A stretch of 64,000 bases of DNA, taken from Pelagimonas varians (GTDB taxonomy: Bacteria > Pseudomonadota > Alphaproteobacteria > Rhodobacterales > Rhodobacteraceae). Positions 1 to 9,207 of the stretch are shown here, one piece after another. The notes below the pieces were generated by a model. The model was not told the DNA's origin. It saw only the letters and a list, made by a program, of their open reading frames with translations, and searched no databases. The stretch lies in assembly GCF_003208435.1 (NCBI RefSeq), contig NZ_QKMF01000004.1, positions 62,001 through 126,000 of the forward strand. The letters are read 5' to 3'. Position 1 is the first letter of the stretch. Each line of letters begins with the position of its first letter. The position numbers were made by a program, and so were the translations under genes.

Positions 1-364
1 TCAGTGCGTAAACGAACCCTGCGCAAACGGCCTGTACATCAAATGCAAATCCACCGGTCATTCCCAATTCGGATTGCACGATGGTGGCGGCAGATGGAAA
101 TGTCAGATCGGCCGTCGAGGTCGCGAGCACAATGGCGTCTATGTCATTCGCATCCAGTCCGGCATCGGCAAGGGCCGCACGGGCGGCCCGGGTTGCCAAA
201 TCAGACGTGGTCTGACCTTCGGCTGCGAAATGCCTGCGTTCAATGCCGGAGCGCGATTTGATCCATTCGTCCGTAGTTTCAAGAGTTTCCTCAAATTCCG
301 CATTTTCAACAATGCGGTCCGGCAAATAATGCCCAACCCCGATCACGGTGGCGCGAATGGTCAT
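1..364 (-). CDS. fabH: 3-oxoacyl-ACP synthase III (FabH), partial
   Basis: Beta-ketoacyl-ACP synthase III starts type II fatty acid synthesis by condensing an acyl-CoA primer with malonyl-ACP in the cytosol. Only the first 121 residues are in the window; the rest, with the catalytic His and Asn, lies beyond base 1. Visible are the TDEW segment (31-34), IERRH (41-45) and the active-site cysteine, Cys114, in AVCAGF. The ATG overlaps the plsX stop as ATGA, so the two genes are probably translationally coupled. It is the last gene seen of the yceD-rpmF-plsX-fabH operon on this strand. The call is firm although the gene is cut. Confidence 0.95.
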   Translation of the reverse strand, partial: MTIRATVIGVGHYLPDRIVENAEFEETLETTDEWIKSRSGIERRHFAAEGQTTSDLATRAARAALADAGLDANDIDAIVLATSTADLTFPSAATIVQSELGMTGGFAFDVQAVCAGFVYAL

Positions 365-1485
365 GTGTTGCTCTTGTCCTTTGTGTCGCGATTTTCCGTT
401 GTGTCACTTTGGACAAGCTCGTCAGCAGACGCAACCCGTGCAGCCAGTCGATCGGAAAAACCGGCATTGGCAAGCTCAAAGGCTAGCTTAACAGCTGCCG
501 AGACACCGGTTTCATCAGCAGAGCCGTGGGATTTGACCACTGTGCCATTCAATCCAAGGAACACCCCGCCGTTGACGCGGCGCGGATCGACTTTCTTTTG
601 AAAGCGTTTCAGGGCGGGCAGGGCAATAAGCCCTGACAAGCGTCCAAAAAACGACTGGGTAAACGATTCGCGCAGCTGATCGACAATCAACTTTGCGGTG
701 CCTTCACCGGTTTTCAAAGCCACATTGCCTGTGAAACCATCGGTGACAATGACATCACAGCGCTTGCCTGGAATATCGCCGCCTTCAACAAAACCGACAA
801 ATTCGAATTGGCCGCGCTCTGCATTGGCTTCGATCAGGTCATAGGCTTCCTTGAGCTCAGGAAAGCCTTTGTTTTGTTCTGTGCCAACGTTCAGCAAGCC
901 AATGCGCGGTTTTTTGAGATCAAGCCCGTTGCGCGCGTAGGATGCCCCCATCAGCGCGTATTGAAGCAAATCTTTTGCGTCGGCGCGAATATCAGCGCCC
1001 ACATCAAGCATCACGTTGAACCCCTGCGGGTTGCGTGACGGCCAGAGAATCGCAATAGCAGGGCGGTTTACCCCCGGGAGTTTGCGCAACCGGATCATCG
1101 ACAGCGCCATCAGTGCGCCTGTGTTGCCACAACTCACGGCGGCTGTGGCTTCTTTGTTTTTGACTGATTCCAGCGCGGACCACATCGACGTGTCTTTGCC
1201 GTTGCGCATCACCTGACTGGGCTTGTCTTCCATGCTCACGATGCCGCTGGCATGGCGAATCTCGCAGCGACCAGAAAGCTCGCTGCGTTTGTTCACCAAC
1301 ATTTGCAATTCGGCCATTGGCCCGTGCAAAATGAAGTCGAGTGTCGGATTCTTATGAGCAGAACGCGCAATACCGGCGACAACTGCCGCCGGTCCTCTGT
1401 CTCCGCCCATGGCATCAACAGAAATCACGATCCGGTCCGAGCCAGTCCCGTTTTGCGTAACGCTATGATCCTTCAAAGAGGTCAT
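361..1485 (-). CDS. plsX: phosphate acyltransferase PlsX
   Basis: PlsX converts acyl-ACP plus phosphate into acyl-phosphate, the donor used by PlsY in phosphatidic acid synthesis, at the inner face of the membrane. The 374-residue product is of usual length. It carries the N-terminal [10 protein letters not shown] segment near residue 25, [11 protein letters not shown] near 120, LDVGADI near 160 and [11 protein letters not shown] near 250. About the first 17 residues and the last 20, which are polar, look like poorly conserved ends. It lies 22 bp after rpmF and overlaps fabH by 4 bp, the standard arrangement that ties ribosomal protein and lipid synthesis. No anomaly was seen. Confidence 0.97.
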   Translation of the reverse strand: MTSLKDHSVTQNGTGSDRIVISVDAMGGDRGPAAVVAGIARSAHKNPTLDFILHGPMAELQMLVNKRSELSGRCEIRHASGIVSMEDKPSQVMRNGKDTSMWSALESVKNKEATAAVSCGNTGALMALSMIRLRKLPGVNRPAIAILWPSRNPQGFNVMLDVGADIRADAKDLLQYALMGASYARNGLDLKKPRIGLLNVGTEQNKGFPELKEAYDLIEANAERGQFEFVGFVEGGDIPGKRCDVIVTDGFTGNVALKTGEGTAKLIVDQLRESFTQSFFGRLSGLIALPALKRFQKKVDPRRVNGGVFLGLNGTVVKSHGSADETGVSAAVKLAFELANAGFSDRLAARVASADELVQSDTTENRDTKDKSNT

Positions 1486-1507
1486 ACAGGACGGCCTGAC
1501 AGGTTAA

Positions 1508-1714
1508 TTATGCTGCGTCTTCGTCCAGCTCGACTTCGTCGGCCTGAGCGATAACTTCACGTTCTGCGTAGTGACCGCAGGAAGGACATACATGGTGCGG
1601 GCGCTTCAGCTCGCCGCAGTTGTCACATTCGTTGGGGTTTGCAGCAACCAATGCGTCATGCGCACGACGGTTGTTGCGACGCGATTTGGATACTTTGTTC
1701 TGCTGGACGGCCAT
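1508..1714 (-). CDS. rpmF: 50S ribosomal protein L32
   Basis: L32 is a small protein of the large ribosomal subunit. The 68-residue sequence begins [20 protein letters not shown], with the basic N-terminus typical of L32. It keeps a complete zinc-ribbon cysteine set, Cys30, Cys33, Cys43 and Cys46. The C-terminus is acidic, as in other alphaproteobacterial L32 proteins. It sits between yceD and plsX on the same strand, the conserved context for rpmF. Confidence 0.98.
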   Translation of the reverse strand: MAVQQNKVSKSRRNNRRAHDALVAANPNECDNCGELKRPHHVCPSCGHYAEREVIAQADEVELDEDAA

Positions 1715-1866
1715 GTCTCAACTTTCTCTCGTACGAGGGCGGCGTGGCCGGCCCTGATGGTTGCTTTGTCTCCAGCCTCATAAAGCCATGCTCTAGCTGG
1801 ACACAAGTCTAGTGTTCTTATGAAGGCGCGAAAATACGCACAAAGCCCAAAAGAGCAAGGGCAAAG

Positions 1867-2436
1867 TCAGCTTTCTTTGTCTTCGCTTTGCATTTTTTCG
1901 CGCAATGCCGCCAGTCCGGCAAAGGGACGGATGTCATCGTCCTTCATTGGCGTGACCCCATCGGCGGAAAATTGCGCGTTTTGGGTTTCCGCACCATCCT
2001 TGCGTGGATAACTTGGCAACGCCAGAGACAAAGCTTCTGCGAGAATCGCTGCAACATCGATTGTGTCGCCCAATTCTTCGGTCTCGTCATCCTCGTCCGT
2101 CAGTTCGATTTCACTGTCGGTCGTGGCTGCTTTGATCTTATGGGCAGGTACAAAGCTGCGTTTTACCTCGGTGTCGATTCGTGTGGTGACGGGTTCCAAC
2201 GTTACAATACAGGTCTGAACCGCGGTTGCCCCCAATTTACCGAGCAATTTCCAGCCGTTTCGACCTTGGGGAATGATTTCCCCAATAAACCGGACCTTTT
2301 TCAACGATTGCGCGTCCAGTTCTTTCGCCAATGCCTCACGGACACCAGCATTTGGTTCTAACAGAAATTGCGTTGGGCCGCTGTTGCGCAGCTCTGCAAC
2401 GGGCATCTGAGGGGCGGTAGGGTGCTTTGCGGACAT
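1867..2436 (-). CDS. yceD: YceD family protein (DUF177)
   Basis: This is a 189-residue YceD/DUF177 protein. The family is found next to rpmF across bacteria and has been linked to 23S rRNA accumulation, but its molecular role is poorly defined. The sequence has the acidic patch around TDEDDETEEL followed by DTIDVAAILAEALSLALPSYPR, close to the family pattern in alphaproteobacteria. I chose the ATG giving MSAKHPTAP; an upstream in-frame ATG would add 24 residues that lie across the bamE promoter region. It is probably the first gene of the yceD-rpmF-plsX-fabH operon, divergent from bamE. The 152 bp gap to rpmF may hold a second promoter. Confidence 0.88.
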   Translation of the reverse strand: MSAKHPTAPQMPVAELRNSGPTQFLLEPNAGVREALAKELDAQSLKKVRFIGEIIPQGRNGWKLLGKLGATAVQTCIVTLEPVTTRIDTEVKRSFVPAHKIKAATTDSEIELTDEDDETEELGDTIDVAAILAEALSLALPSYPRKDGAETQNAQFSADGVTPMKDDDIRPFAGLAALREKMQSEDKES

Positions 2437-2522
2437 CTGGTCGGGTTTTCCTGTGCTTGAATGACGGGCATTCCTTATGTAAGCCGAATAGGAGCCAGAG
2501 CAGGTCAAGGCAAGGGGGCGCT

Positions 2523-2981
2523 ATGCGCAGCATTCATAGAACAGCTAAGATGGCAGTCGCCGGACTGGCTTTGATCGCGCTTGGCGCTTGCACGTCGCAG
2601 TACCTCCAGCATGGTTATGTACCGTCCGAAGAGGAACTTCAGCAGATCATTCCCGGTATTGATACTCGGGCCTCGGTTGAAGACGTGATTGGCGTGCCAA
2701 CATCGTCTGGTGTGCTGCGTGACAGCGGGTACTATTACATTGAAACTCAGATCCGTCATTTCGCCTGGAAGAGGCCCGAAGTTGTGGAACGTGAAGTTCT
2801 GGCCATCACCTTTGATGAGGCAGGCGTTGTGGAAAATCTGATCACCTATGGTCTGGAAGACGGGCAAGTGGTGCCTTTAACACGGCGGGTCACCAAGTCT
2901 GGCGATGGTGACATCGGATTCATTCGAAAGCTGTTTGGTAACATCGGTGGCTTGAACGTCGGGCAGTTGTTCGAAGAGTAA
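2523..2981 (+). CDS. bamE: outer membrane assembly lipoprotein BamE (SmpA/OmlA)
   Basis: BamE is a small lipoprotein of the BAM complex, which inserts beta-barrel proteins into the outer membrane. The 152-residue product has a basic N-terminus, a hydrophobic stretch and the lipobox LGAC, so lipidation is expected at Cys23. The SmpA/OmlA domain follows, with the VPSEEELQQIIPGIDTRASV segment and the pattern IETQIRHFAWKRPEV. The start was chosen at 2523 because it gives a proper lipoprotein signal and has an AAGGGGG-type ribosome site just upstream; the in-frame ATG at 2427 adds 32 residues that overlap yceD. It is divergent from yceD, as in many roseobacters. Confidence 0.93.
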   Translation: MRSIHRTAKMAVAGLALIALGACTSQYLQHGYVPSEEELQQIIPGIDTRASVEDVIGVPTSSGVLRDSGYYYIETQIRHFAWKRPEVVEREVLAITFDEAGVVENLITYGLEDGQVVPLTRRVTKSGDGDIGFIRKLFGNIGGLNVGQLFEE

Positions 2982-3011
2982 GCGACCCTTGCCTTCGTGG
3001 ATTACTTTGAT

Positions 3012-3034
3012 GCGCGCCCAGTCTTCGGGCGCGC
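3012..3034 (+). terminator. GC-rich hairpin between bamE and the OlsB-like gene
   Basis: A perfect 8-bp inverted repeat, GCGCGCCC and GGGCGCGC, with a 7-nt loop lies 30 bp after the bamE stop and 20 bp before the next start. There is no T-run after it, so it could be a weak or Rho-assisted terminator, an mRNA 3' end stabiliser or a translational control element for the downstream gene. Confidence 0.4.
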
Positions 3035-3054
3035 TATGACGGGCATGTGGCGCA

Positions 3055-3795
3055 ATGATCAGTCTGGTTAAAGGGCGATACACAGCGCGGCTGGCACGCG
3101 GGACGAAAGATATTGAAATGGCTCAAACCCTTCGGGGGCGGGCTTTTGGCAGGCAATCTGACGGGCGTTGGTTAGACAAGGATCCGTTTGATGCCCGCTG
3201 CGACCATGTCTTGATCGAGGATCACCATAGCGGCCGGTTGGTTTGTTGTTTCCGGTTCTTGCCTCTGGCGAGCGGTGCAGAAATCAACTCGTGCTATTCT
3301 GCACAATTTTATGATTTGAAGCGATTGGCTGCCTTTGACCAGCCAATGGTCGAGATGGGCCGCTTTTGCGTCGACACGACTGTTTTTGATCCTGATATCT
3401 TGCGGATCGCTTGGGCGGCGATGACCGATTATGTCGATCGCAATGGTGTCGAATTGTTGTTTGGATGTGCTTCGTTTTCAGGAACGGATCCCAAGGTCTA
3501 TTCCGATGCGTTTGATTTGCTCAATTCCCGGTATTTGGTGCCAGACCATTGGCGGCCAGAAGTCAAGTCGCCCGATGTCGTTTCATTGGCGCGGCCAGTG
3601 CCAGCCGTTGCCGATTCCAGACGGGGGCTTTTGCGGATGCCACCAATGCTTAGAACCTATCTGATGATGGGCGGGTGGGTCAGCGATCATGCGGTCATTG
3701 ATCACGATATGGGCACGTTGCATGTCTTTACCGGGGTCGAGATTGCATTGATCCCGCCCGCGCGAAAACGGCTCTTGCGGGCGGTGGTAGGCTAG
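3055..3795 (+). CDS. OlsB-type amino-acid N-acyltransferase (ornithine or glutamine lipid synthesis)
   Basis: This is a 246-residue acyltransferase of the OlsB fold, a GNAT relative. OlsB joins a 3-hydroxyacyl chain from ACP to ornithine, the first step to lyso-ornithine lipid. Family marks include RGRAFG near residue 27, DPFDARCDHVLI near 43, CFRFLP near 62, YDLKRL near 80, EMGRFCVD near 97 and ELLFGCASF near 132. The partner O-acyltransferase OlsA normally follows OlsB directly but is absent here; the next gene is an ABC-F protein. A stand-alone OlsB homologue, GlsB, which makes glutamine lipids, has been described in Ruegeria, so GlsB is a real alternative. The sequence alone does not settle which amino acid is used. 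Confidence 0.8.
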   Translation: MISLVKGRYTARLARGTKDIEMAQTLRGRAFGRQSDGRWLDKDPFDARCDHVLIEDHHSGRLVCCFRFLPLASGAEINSCYSAQFYDLKRLAAFDQPMVEMGRFCVDTTVFDPDILRIAWAAMTDYVDRNGVELLFGCASFSGTDPKVYSDAFDLLNSRYLVPDHWRPEVKSPDVVSLARPVPAVADSRRGLLRMPPMLRTYLMMGGWVSDHAVIDHDMGTLHVFTGVEIALIPPARKRLLRAVVG

Positions 3796-3892
3796 CTGTC
3801 AACAGCCTGCGCACGCGATTTAACATTCGTGGATGGAAATTGCCGCTGCCAACACTTGACGTTGCCGGCCTCAAAGCCTAGCGCTCTGGCTT

Positions 3893-5710
3893 ATGGCTGT
3901 ATCTCCTCTTCTTCAACTTTCTGGTGTGTCGCTGACTTTCGGCGGTGAACCAGTTTTCGACGATCTTTCCCTAAACGTGCAACCGGGGGACCGTGTTGCG
4001 CTTGTAGGTCGAAATGGATCCGGAAAATCCACCCTTCTCAAGGTTATGGCGGGCCTCGTCGAAGCCGACAAAGGCGACCGCGTTGTGCCGCTTGGAACTT
4101 CGGTGGGCTATATGGAGCAAGATCCGGATTTGTCCGGCTATACTACTTTGGGTGAATTTGCGGCCGCTAATCTGGACCCGTCGGAAATGTACCGCGTCGA
4201 ACGCGCCGGTGAGGGCTTGAAATTCGACCCCGACCGTTTGGTCGAAACGGCATCGGGCGGCGAACGTCGCCGGGCGGCATTGGCCCGATTGATGGCCGAA
4301 GAGCCGGAATTGATGTTGCTGGACGAGCCGACAAACCACCTTGATATCGAGGCGATTGGCTGGCTCGAAGACGAACTGAAAGCCACGCGCCGTGCCTTTG
4401 TTCTGATCTCGCACGACCGTCGTTTCTTGACCGAACTGACGCGCGCCACACTTTGGATCGATCGCGGTCAGGTCCGGCGTCAGGAAAAAGGCTTTGCAGA
4501 GTTTGAAGTCTGGCGTGACAAAGCATGGGAAGACGAGGACATGCAGCGTCACAAGCTGGATCGCAAAATCAAGGCCGAGGCCCGCTGGGCCGTCGAAGGC
4601 ATCAGCGCCCGCCGGACCCGTAACCAGGGCCGCGTGCGGGCCTTGCGCGATTTACGTCAAGAACGCAGTAGTCAGATCCGCCGTCAGGGTCCCGCTGCAA
4701 TGGCGCTGTCATCAGGCCCGAAGTCGGGCAAGAAAGTGATTGAGGCCAAAGGGATAAGCCACGCCTTTGGTGACAAGCAAATTGTACGCAACCTGGATTT
4801 GACCATTCAGCGCGGCGACCGCATTGCCTTTGTTGGCCCCAACGGGGTGGGCAAAACCACGTTGATCAACATCTTGATGGGCGAAATCACACCGGATGAG
4901 GGCAGTGTCAAACTGGGCACCAATCTGCTTCCGGCGATTTTTGACCAGTCGCGCGCGCAGTTGGATGGTGATGTGTCGCTTTGGGACAGCTTGGCCGGCG
5001 ACAAGGAAATTGGCGTTTCAGGCAAGGCCGATCAGGTTATGGTTCGCGGCGAGCCACGCCATGTGGTCGGCTATCTCAAGGATTTCTTGTTCGATGAACG
5101 GCAGGTTCGCGCGCCTGTTCGGTCCTTGTCGGGTGGTGAAAAGGCGCGTTTGCTGTTGGCCAAGATCATGGCCCGCGAATCCAACATTCTGGTTTTGGAC
5201 GAACCGACCAACGATCTTGATGTGGAAACGCTGGACCTGCTTCAGGAACTGTTGGACGATTATGACGGAACCGTCATGCTGATCAGCCACGACCGGGATT
5301 TTCTGGACCGTGTTGCATCAACCACCGTTGCCATGGAAGGGCGGGGGCAGGCCGTCGTTTACGCTGGTGGTTGGAGCGACTATCAGGCGCAAAAACAACC
5401 CGCTGCGGACGCTAAGGTGACCGAGAAAGCCAAAGCCAAGAAAGAGGCATCGCGTCAGGCCCCGACCGCAGAAAAAGCGCCTCTGCTGTCCTTTACGGAA
5501 AAGCACCGTCTGGAAGAGCTTCCTGCGGTGATTGATCGTCTGGGTGCAGAGATTGCCAAGCTAGAAGTGTTCATGGCCGACCCTGACCTGTTCCACAAAG
5601 AACCGCTTAAGTTTAAAAAAGCGACTGAGGCTTTGGTTGAGCGTCAAACGGCGCTAAGCGCGGCGGAAGAAGAGTGGATGGAATTGGAAGAAAAGGCTGA
5701 AAACGGCTAG
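3893..5710 (+). CDS. uup: ABC-F family ATPase, Uup type
   Basis: This cytosolic twin-ATPase lacks membrane segments and belongs to the ABC-F group, which acts on ribosomes or, for Uup, on DNA and ribosome-linked processes. The 605-residue protein has two cassettes. The first has Walker A GRNGSGKS (39-46), signature SGGERRR near 121 and Walker B LLDEPTNHLD near 142. The second has Walker A GPNGVGKT near 314, signature SGGEKAR near 413 and LVLDEPTNDLD near 436. The linker between them is basic. The C-terminal 90 residues are charged and predicted coiled coil, the region that marks Uup rather than EttA. It ends 5 bp from the convergent transporter gene, with no room for a separate terminator. 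Confidence 0.9.
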   Translation: MAVSPLLQLSGVSLTFGGEPVFDDLSLNVQPGDRVALVGRNGSGKSTLLKVMAGLVEADKGDRVVPLGTSVGYMEQDPDLSGYTTLGEFAAANLDPSEMYRVERAGEGLKFDPDRLVETASGGERRRAALARLMAEEPELMLLDEPTNHLDIEAIGWLEDELKATRRAFVLISHDRRFLTELTRATLWIDRGQVRRQEKGFAEFEVWRDKAWEDEDMQRHKLDRKIKAEARWAVEGISARRTRNQGRVRALRDLRQERSSQIRRQGPAAMALSSGPKSGKKVIEAKGISHAFGDKQIVRNLDLTIQRGDRIAFVGPNGVGKTTLINILMGEITPDEGSVKLGTNLLPAIFDQSRAQLDGDVSLWDSLAGDKEIGVSGKADQVMVRGEPRHVVGYLKDFLFDERQVRAPVRSLSGGEKARLLLAKIMARESNILVLDEPTNDLDVETLDLLQELLDDYDGTVMLISHDRDFLDRVASTTVAMEGRGQAVVYAGGWSDYQAQKQPAADAKVTEKAKAKKEASRQAPTAEKAPLLSFTEKHRLEELPAVIDRLGAEIAKLEVFMADPDLFHKEPLKFKKATEALVERQTALSAAEEEWMELEEKAENG

Positions 5711-5715
5711 CGGGT

Positions 5716-6792
5716 TCAGCGCAGCTTCATCCAACGCCCTATTATGGGCATCGCGGCGACTGTCATCAAAATGCGTATGACGTGGATCAAGCTGACCAAG
5801 GCGGGGTTGGCCGCAAGGCTGAGCGCGATGATCGACATTTCGGCGACGCCGCCCGGGGCAAAGCTGATGAACAGGTGCAGGAACTCGATCTGGGTAAACT
5901 GGTGAAGGGCAAAGGCAAAACACAGCCCGAGCCCAAGCATATAGCTGACCGAAATCATGCAAAGCCAAAGCGAGCGGCGCAGCAAAGCCCCGTCAACACC
6001 TTGGAACCGCAAGCCTAGACTGACGCCGATGACAAGCTGTGCGGCGGCAACCATCCAGCTGGGCAAATGAATATCAACAATTCCGCTTAGGTTTAGCGCG
6101 GCGGTAAGCAGCAAAGGGCCAGTCAACTGGCCTGCTGGCAGTCTCAGCTTTTTGGCCATAGCAAATCCGGTCAAAGCCGCCGCGATCACCAAAGCAAGGC
6201 TTTGGACGGTGACAGGATGGTCGGGCAGGGCTGCAGACAGCCCCGCAGCGCTGCCAACCGGATGGCCAAGCCAGAGCGACAGGCCCAAGGGCACTAAGGC
6301 GATCACCGCAATGACACGCAAGAACTGCTGTGTGGTTAATATGCGTATATCGGCTCCGGATTCTTCGCCCATGACGATGCTTTCCAGCAAACCGCCGGGG
6401 GTGCCGGAAAAGAATGCTGTGGCGCGGTCATATCCCCCAAGACGTTCGAAGATTACCAGATTTCCTGCAAAACAAAGCCCGACAAATAGCGCCAATGCGG
6501 CAATGGTCAGGGGCATTTCAGGCAAAACGGTCACCAAGTCCGGTGTGACTTGCGCCCCGATCATGACCCCGATCAGTCCGACAAATCCGCTGCGCAATCC
6601 GGTCGGAAAGCTATATTCATTGAGAACAAGCGGTGGCCGTACCAAAACCAAACCCGCCGAAGCCATCAAAGCGCCAAGCATCCAAGGCATTGGCACCGAT
6701 AGTTTCGAGGCAATAAAGCCTCCGAAACCGCCCAGCACTAAAAGCGCACAGGTCAAACCGGATCGGTGAAGGAAGTCTTGTGATAGCTGCAT
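5716..6792 (-). CDS. AbrB family integral membrane transporter
   Basis: The 358-residue protein is almost entirely hydrophobic, with about ten membrane segments in two repeated halves. This is the pattern of the AbrB-duplication family, often annotated as putative ammonia monooxygenase or regulator although it is a membrane protein. Typical segments are LPMPWMLGAL-like near residue 33, GLIGVMIGAQVTP near 73, FFSGTPGGLLESIVMGEESG near 127 and SFAPGGVAEMSIIAL near 310. The substrate is not known with confidence. It is convergent with the ABC-F gene and divergent from the VOC gene across a 200 bp gap. Confidence 0.82.
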   Translation of the reverse strand: MQLSQDFLHRSGLTCALLVLGGFGGFIASKLSVPMPWMLGALMASAGLVLVRPPLVLNEYSFPTGLRSGFVGLIGVMIGAQVTPDLVTVLPEMPLTIAALALFVGLCFAGNLVIFERLGGYDRATAFFSGTPGGLLESIVMGEESGADIRILTTQQFLRVIAVIALVPLGLSLWLGHPVGSAAGLSAALPDHPVTVQSLALVIAAALTGFAMAKKLRLPAGQLTGPLLLTAALNLSGIVDIHLPSWMVAAAQLVIGVSLGLRFQGVDGALLRRSLWLCMISVSYMLGLGLCFAFALHQFTQIEFLHLFISFAPGGVAEMSIIALSLAANPALVSLIHVIRILMTVAAMPIIGRWMKLR

Positions 6793-6991
6793 TGTTTTCT
6801 CTTACGCCCGAACATTGGCAACAGCAATCAACCCAAGGGCATCAGACCTGTTCCCAGAGCCGGCATTTCTGTGATGCGCCGCGTAGACAACTTCATAGCA
6901 GCTCTTACTGCCGCTCATCTGGCGGTAGACTCCTGCCAAATAGCCGAAACCATCACTTGTGTGCGCTTGAGCATTGGGCAAGACTGCGCCC

Positions 6992-7408
6992 ATGAAACTC
7001 AAATTACACCACATTAATTTATGTTCAGCCAAAGTGTCCGAAATGGACCGCTTTTATCGTGATGTACTGTCTTTGGGGGATGAAGACCCTGCCGAACTGC
7101 CGCCCTTGAATCAGGAAAAGGGACTGGTAGGGGATGTCTCCTTCGTGACCGATGGCGATATTCAGCTGCACCTGACACCGCGTGATGTGCTGAACTCATT
7201 TCGATCAGGGCATGTGGTGAACCCGTTGGAACGCGGGCACATTGCGTACCGTACAGATGACATTGAGGGGTTCATGGCGCATTTGGATGCGCAAGGCGTG
7301 CCTTATTCGGATTGGGGAACTGATGCCGTGAAGGGATGGCATCAAGTCTTTTTCTATGATCCGGAAGGCAATGTGATCGAAGTTCATCAAGTGGTTGATA
7401 TGCCTTAG
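6992..7408 (+). CDS. VOC (glyoxalase/bleomycin resistance) family protein
   Basis: This 138-residue protein has the fold of vicinal oxygen chelate proteins: two beta-alpha-beta-beta-beta modules that form a metal site. It starts KLHHINL, with a candidate metal ligand His at 6 or 7. Later come IQLHLTPRD, RGHIAYRTDD and the closing GNVIEVHQV, whose Glu is the usual last ligand. The reaction cannot be deduced; lactoylglutathione lyase-like and extradiol dioxygenase-like relatives share the motifs. I chose the ATG at 6992 rather than one 18 bp upstream because it gives the usual short start. It is followed after 53 bp by the ArsC-like gene and may be co-transcribed with it. Confidence 0.8.
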   Translation: MKLKLHHINLCSAKVSEMDRFYRDVLSLGDEDPAELPPLNQEKGLVGDVSFVTDGDIQLHLTPRDVLNSFRSGHVVNPLERGHIAYRTDDIEGFMAHLDAQGVPYSDWGTDAVKGWHQVFFYDPEGNVIEVHQVVDMP

Positions 7409-7461
7409 CGCGACAGGCTGGCAGAGTTGGCCCAAATATCATCATCAAGGAAAGTTGCTTT

Positions 7462-7791
7462 ATGATACTCTATGGATTGAGCACTTGCCCGGTCTGCCAA
7501 AGGGCCCGTAAGGCCTTGGAGGCCGCGGGTAAAGAAATTACCTTTCGCGATATTAGGGCAGAGCCCCTCAGCGAAACAGAACTGGCTGGGTTGATTGCTG
7601 AGTTCGGGGACCGTTTGGTAGATCGAAAATCGAATGACTATCGGGCGCTAAATGAATGGTTGAAAAATTCTGAAGCAGAGGCTCAAATTTCTGCAAAACC
7701 CAAAGTGATGGCCCGGCCAGTCATACGTGATCAGGAGACTTTGTATCTAGGGTGGGATGAGGTCGTTCAAGCAGCCTTGATCCCCGTTTAG
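7462..7791 (+). CDS. ArsC/Spx-family thiol protein
   Basis: This 109-residue protein has a thioredoxin-like fold of the ArsC/Spx group. The N-terminus reads ILYGLSTCPVCQRAR with a CxxC pair at Cys9 and Cys12, followed by FRDIRAEPLSETEL, the helix-turn pattern of arsenate reductase-like proteins. The usual ArsC phrase ending in RPV is present as KVMARPVI near residue 83. Glutaredoxin-dependent arsenate reduction is possible, but many such proteins have no proven role. It has a ribosome site, AAGGAAAG, about 10 bp before the ATG. Its right side is the start of the accessory patch with IS remnants. Confidence 0.78.
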   Translation: MILYGLSTCPVCQRARKALEAAGKEITFRDIRAEPLSETELAGLIAEFGDRLVDRKSNDYRALNEWLKNSEAEAQISAKPKVMARPVIRDQETLYLGWDEVVQAALIPV

Positions 7792-7837
7792 GCGACGCTT
7801 GCGTGACCGATAAATTGCAGGCGATCATGAGGTTGAA

Positions 7838-8095
7838 TTGGTCCGCCGCATTCGGGCCGCGTGCCAAGATGTGTCCGACCTTGAAGAATGGTTAAGTAAT
7901 GACCAAAAGACACAGTTTACGGGTGCCGTCTGGATCATCACTCTGACCGAAACTGATGTGAAGATATCGATGGATGGGCGAGGCCGATATCTGGACAATA
8001 CCTTCATCGAAAGGCACTGGAGGTCTCTCAAACACGAAGCTGCCTATCTGCACGAGCTGCAGGACGCGGGCTTTGCAAAATCACCCCAAACGTGA
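7838..8095 (+). mobile_element. IS3-family transposase remnant (OrfB C-terminal fragment)
   Basis: The reading frame contains TQFTGAVW followed by ISMDGRGRYLDN and FIERHWRSLKHEAAYLHEL. These match the catalytic core of IS3-family OrfB, where DNGSQFTG and the NIFIERLWRSLKYE block surround the second Asp and the Glu of the DDE triad. Here the first block is altered to NDQKTQFTG, so the usual Asp is not obvious, and the ends of the transposase are missing. It is a dead fragment. It marks the left border of the 7.8-13.1 kb accessory patch. Confidence 0.8.
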
Positions 8096-8199
8096 TGAAA
8101 CCATTCACATTCGGCCCAATCAAGTCATTTAATCCTCTCGGGACGAATGTCCGCTGGTGGCCGGAAAATCAGAACAAATACGCACTCAAACTGTCCAAA

Positions 8200-9207
8200 T
8201 TATTTTTGGGGGGAGTATTTTAATCGATACGCACTCGGGCTCAATCCCGCGTCCTTAGAAAAGGCACGAGCAAAATTTGATGCATCGGTATACCCAAGAG
8301 ATGAAGCGATCTCTTGTATGGAAAGAGTGCTGGTGGATAGTGCCGCTTTGGCATGGTTCATCTTTGCGCGGGACACTTCTTGTGAAACCGTGGTCCCAAG
8401 GCTGAAAAGTGTCCTTGAGAGCTTTTTCGAATTCATATGGACGAGTTTCGCCGCTCCATCCAGATTCATGCCTCCCTCTCCGATGCTTTGCTCCAAAAGC
8501 CCCCTGAAACTGGAAAGAAAGTCATCTTGGCCCATTTTCCTCGGTGGCAGCCCGGGTTCCACAGCCCTTAAATAGCGGCTAAGTGGAACAGCGAGCCATT
8601 CAGATGGAAATTGAATGCGAGGGCCCATATTGTTGCCCTTTATCGACTGATAACGCGCATACTTCTTGGGCAATACTAGCGGATCACACAAAACCAACAG
8701 GACTTTCTCAGGCTCGAGCGCCGGCCCAAGTGCGTTTTCCAAAATGGACAGTTTAAGAGAAATCATAAAACCATCATTTTGTCTGGGTTCTATCAGTGGC
8801 TTAAATCGACGTTCTTCACCAAACGTCGTAATGTTCCCCCTGATCTCCAAATAAGGCGTTGCGGAGGTCGCGACTTTGGCGGCATTCACCACATAGATGT
8901 TCAAAAATTCTCCGAGCGTCGCCGCAGTGTCTAGGGCCAAACCGACCATGGGCCACCCGCTGGGGTCCAAGCGGCTGCCAATTTGAGCGGCAAAGGTGTT
9001 GTCCTTGGTTACCTCTGCACAGTTCTCTACAAATTGGTGCATGACCATGACATGGACTGATGCTCCTTCCTGATCTACGGCCCTCATTGTCAAACCAACA
9101 CTTTCTAGAACCGCCTCCGGATCTATCCCTCGGCCTCGCAAACCGTGGAGCAACGGCTTCAGGAGTTGAAGTTGAACAAGGGGTAAAGAGTCCGGCATTG
9201 TGTGCAT
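8200..9207 (-). CDS. AraC-family transcriptional regulator (OruR/Arabinose_bd type)
   Basis: This 335-residue regulator has an N-terminal effector-binding region of about 230 residues and a C-terminal AraC-type DNA-binding domain. The second helix-turn-helix is clear: LSIQEIASSLGYTDASNFARAFSKDAGLSPSAYR, shown here only to mark positions 297-330. The N-terminal half resembles regulators such as OruR and ArgR of Pseudomonas, with the phrase LGEFLNIY near 105. It is divergent from the secreted amidohydrolase across 178 bp, which suggests it controls that gene and perhaps the porin. The start could be Met1 or Met4. The effector is unknown. Confidence 0.88.
   Translation of the reverse strand: MHTMPDSLPLVQLQLLKPLLHGLRGRGIDPEAVLESVGLTMRAVDQEGASVHVMVMHQFVENCAEVTKDNTFAAQIGSRLDPSGWPMVGLALDTAATLGEFLNIYVVNAAKVATSATPYLEIRGNITTFGEERRFKPLIEPRQNDGFMISLKLSILENALGPALEPEKVLLVLCDPLVLPKKYARYQSIKGNNMGPRIQFPSEWLAVPLSRYLRAVEPGLPPRKMGQDDFLSSFRGLLEQSIGEGGMNLDGAAKLVHMNSKKLSRTLFSLGTTVSQEVSRAKMNHAKAALSTSTLSIQEIASSLGYTDASNFARAFSKDAGLSPSAYRLKYSPQK

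Noticed and set aside
6802-7032. 76-codon minus-strand frame in the AbrB/VOC gap
   Set aside because: It overlaps the VOC start and has no ribosome site or motif; probably chance.
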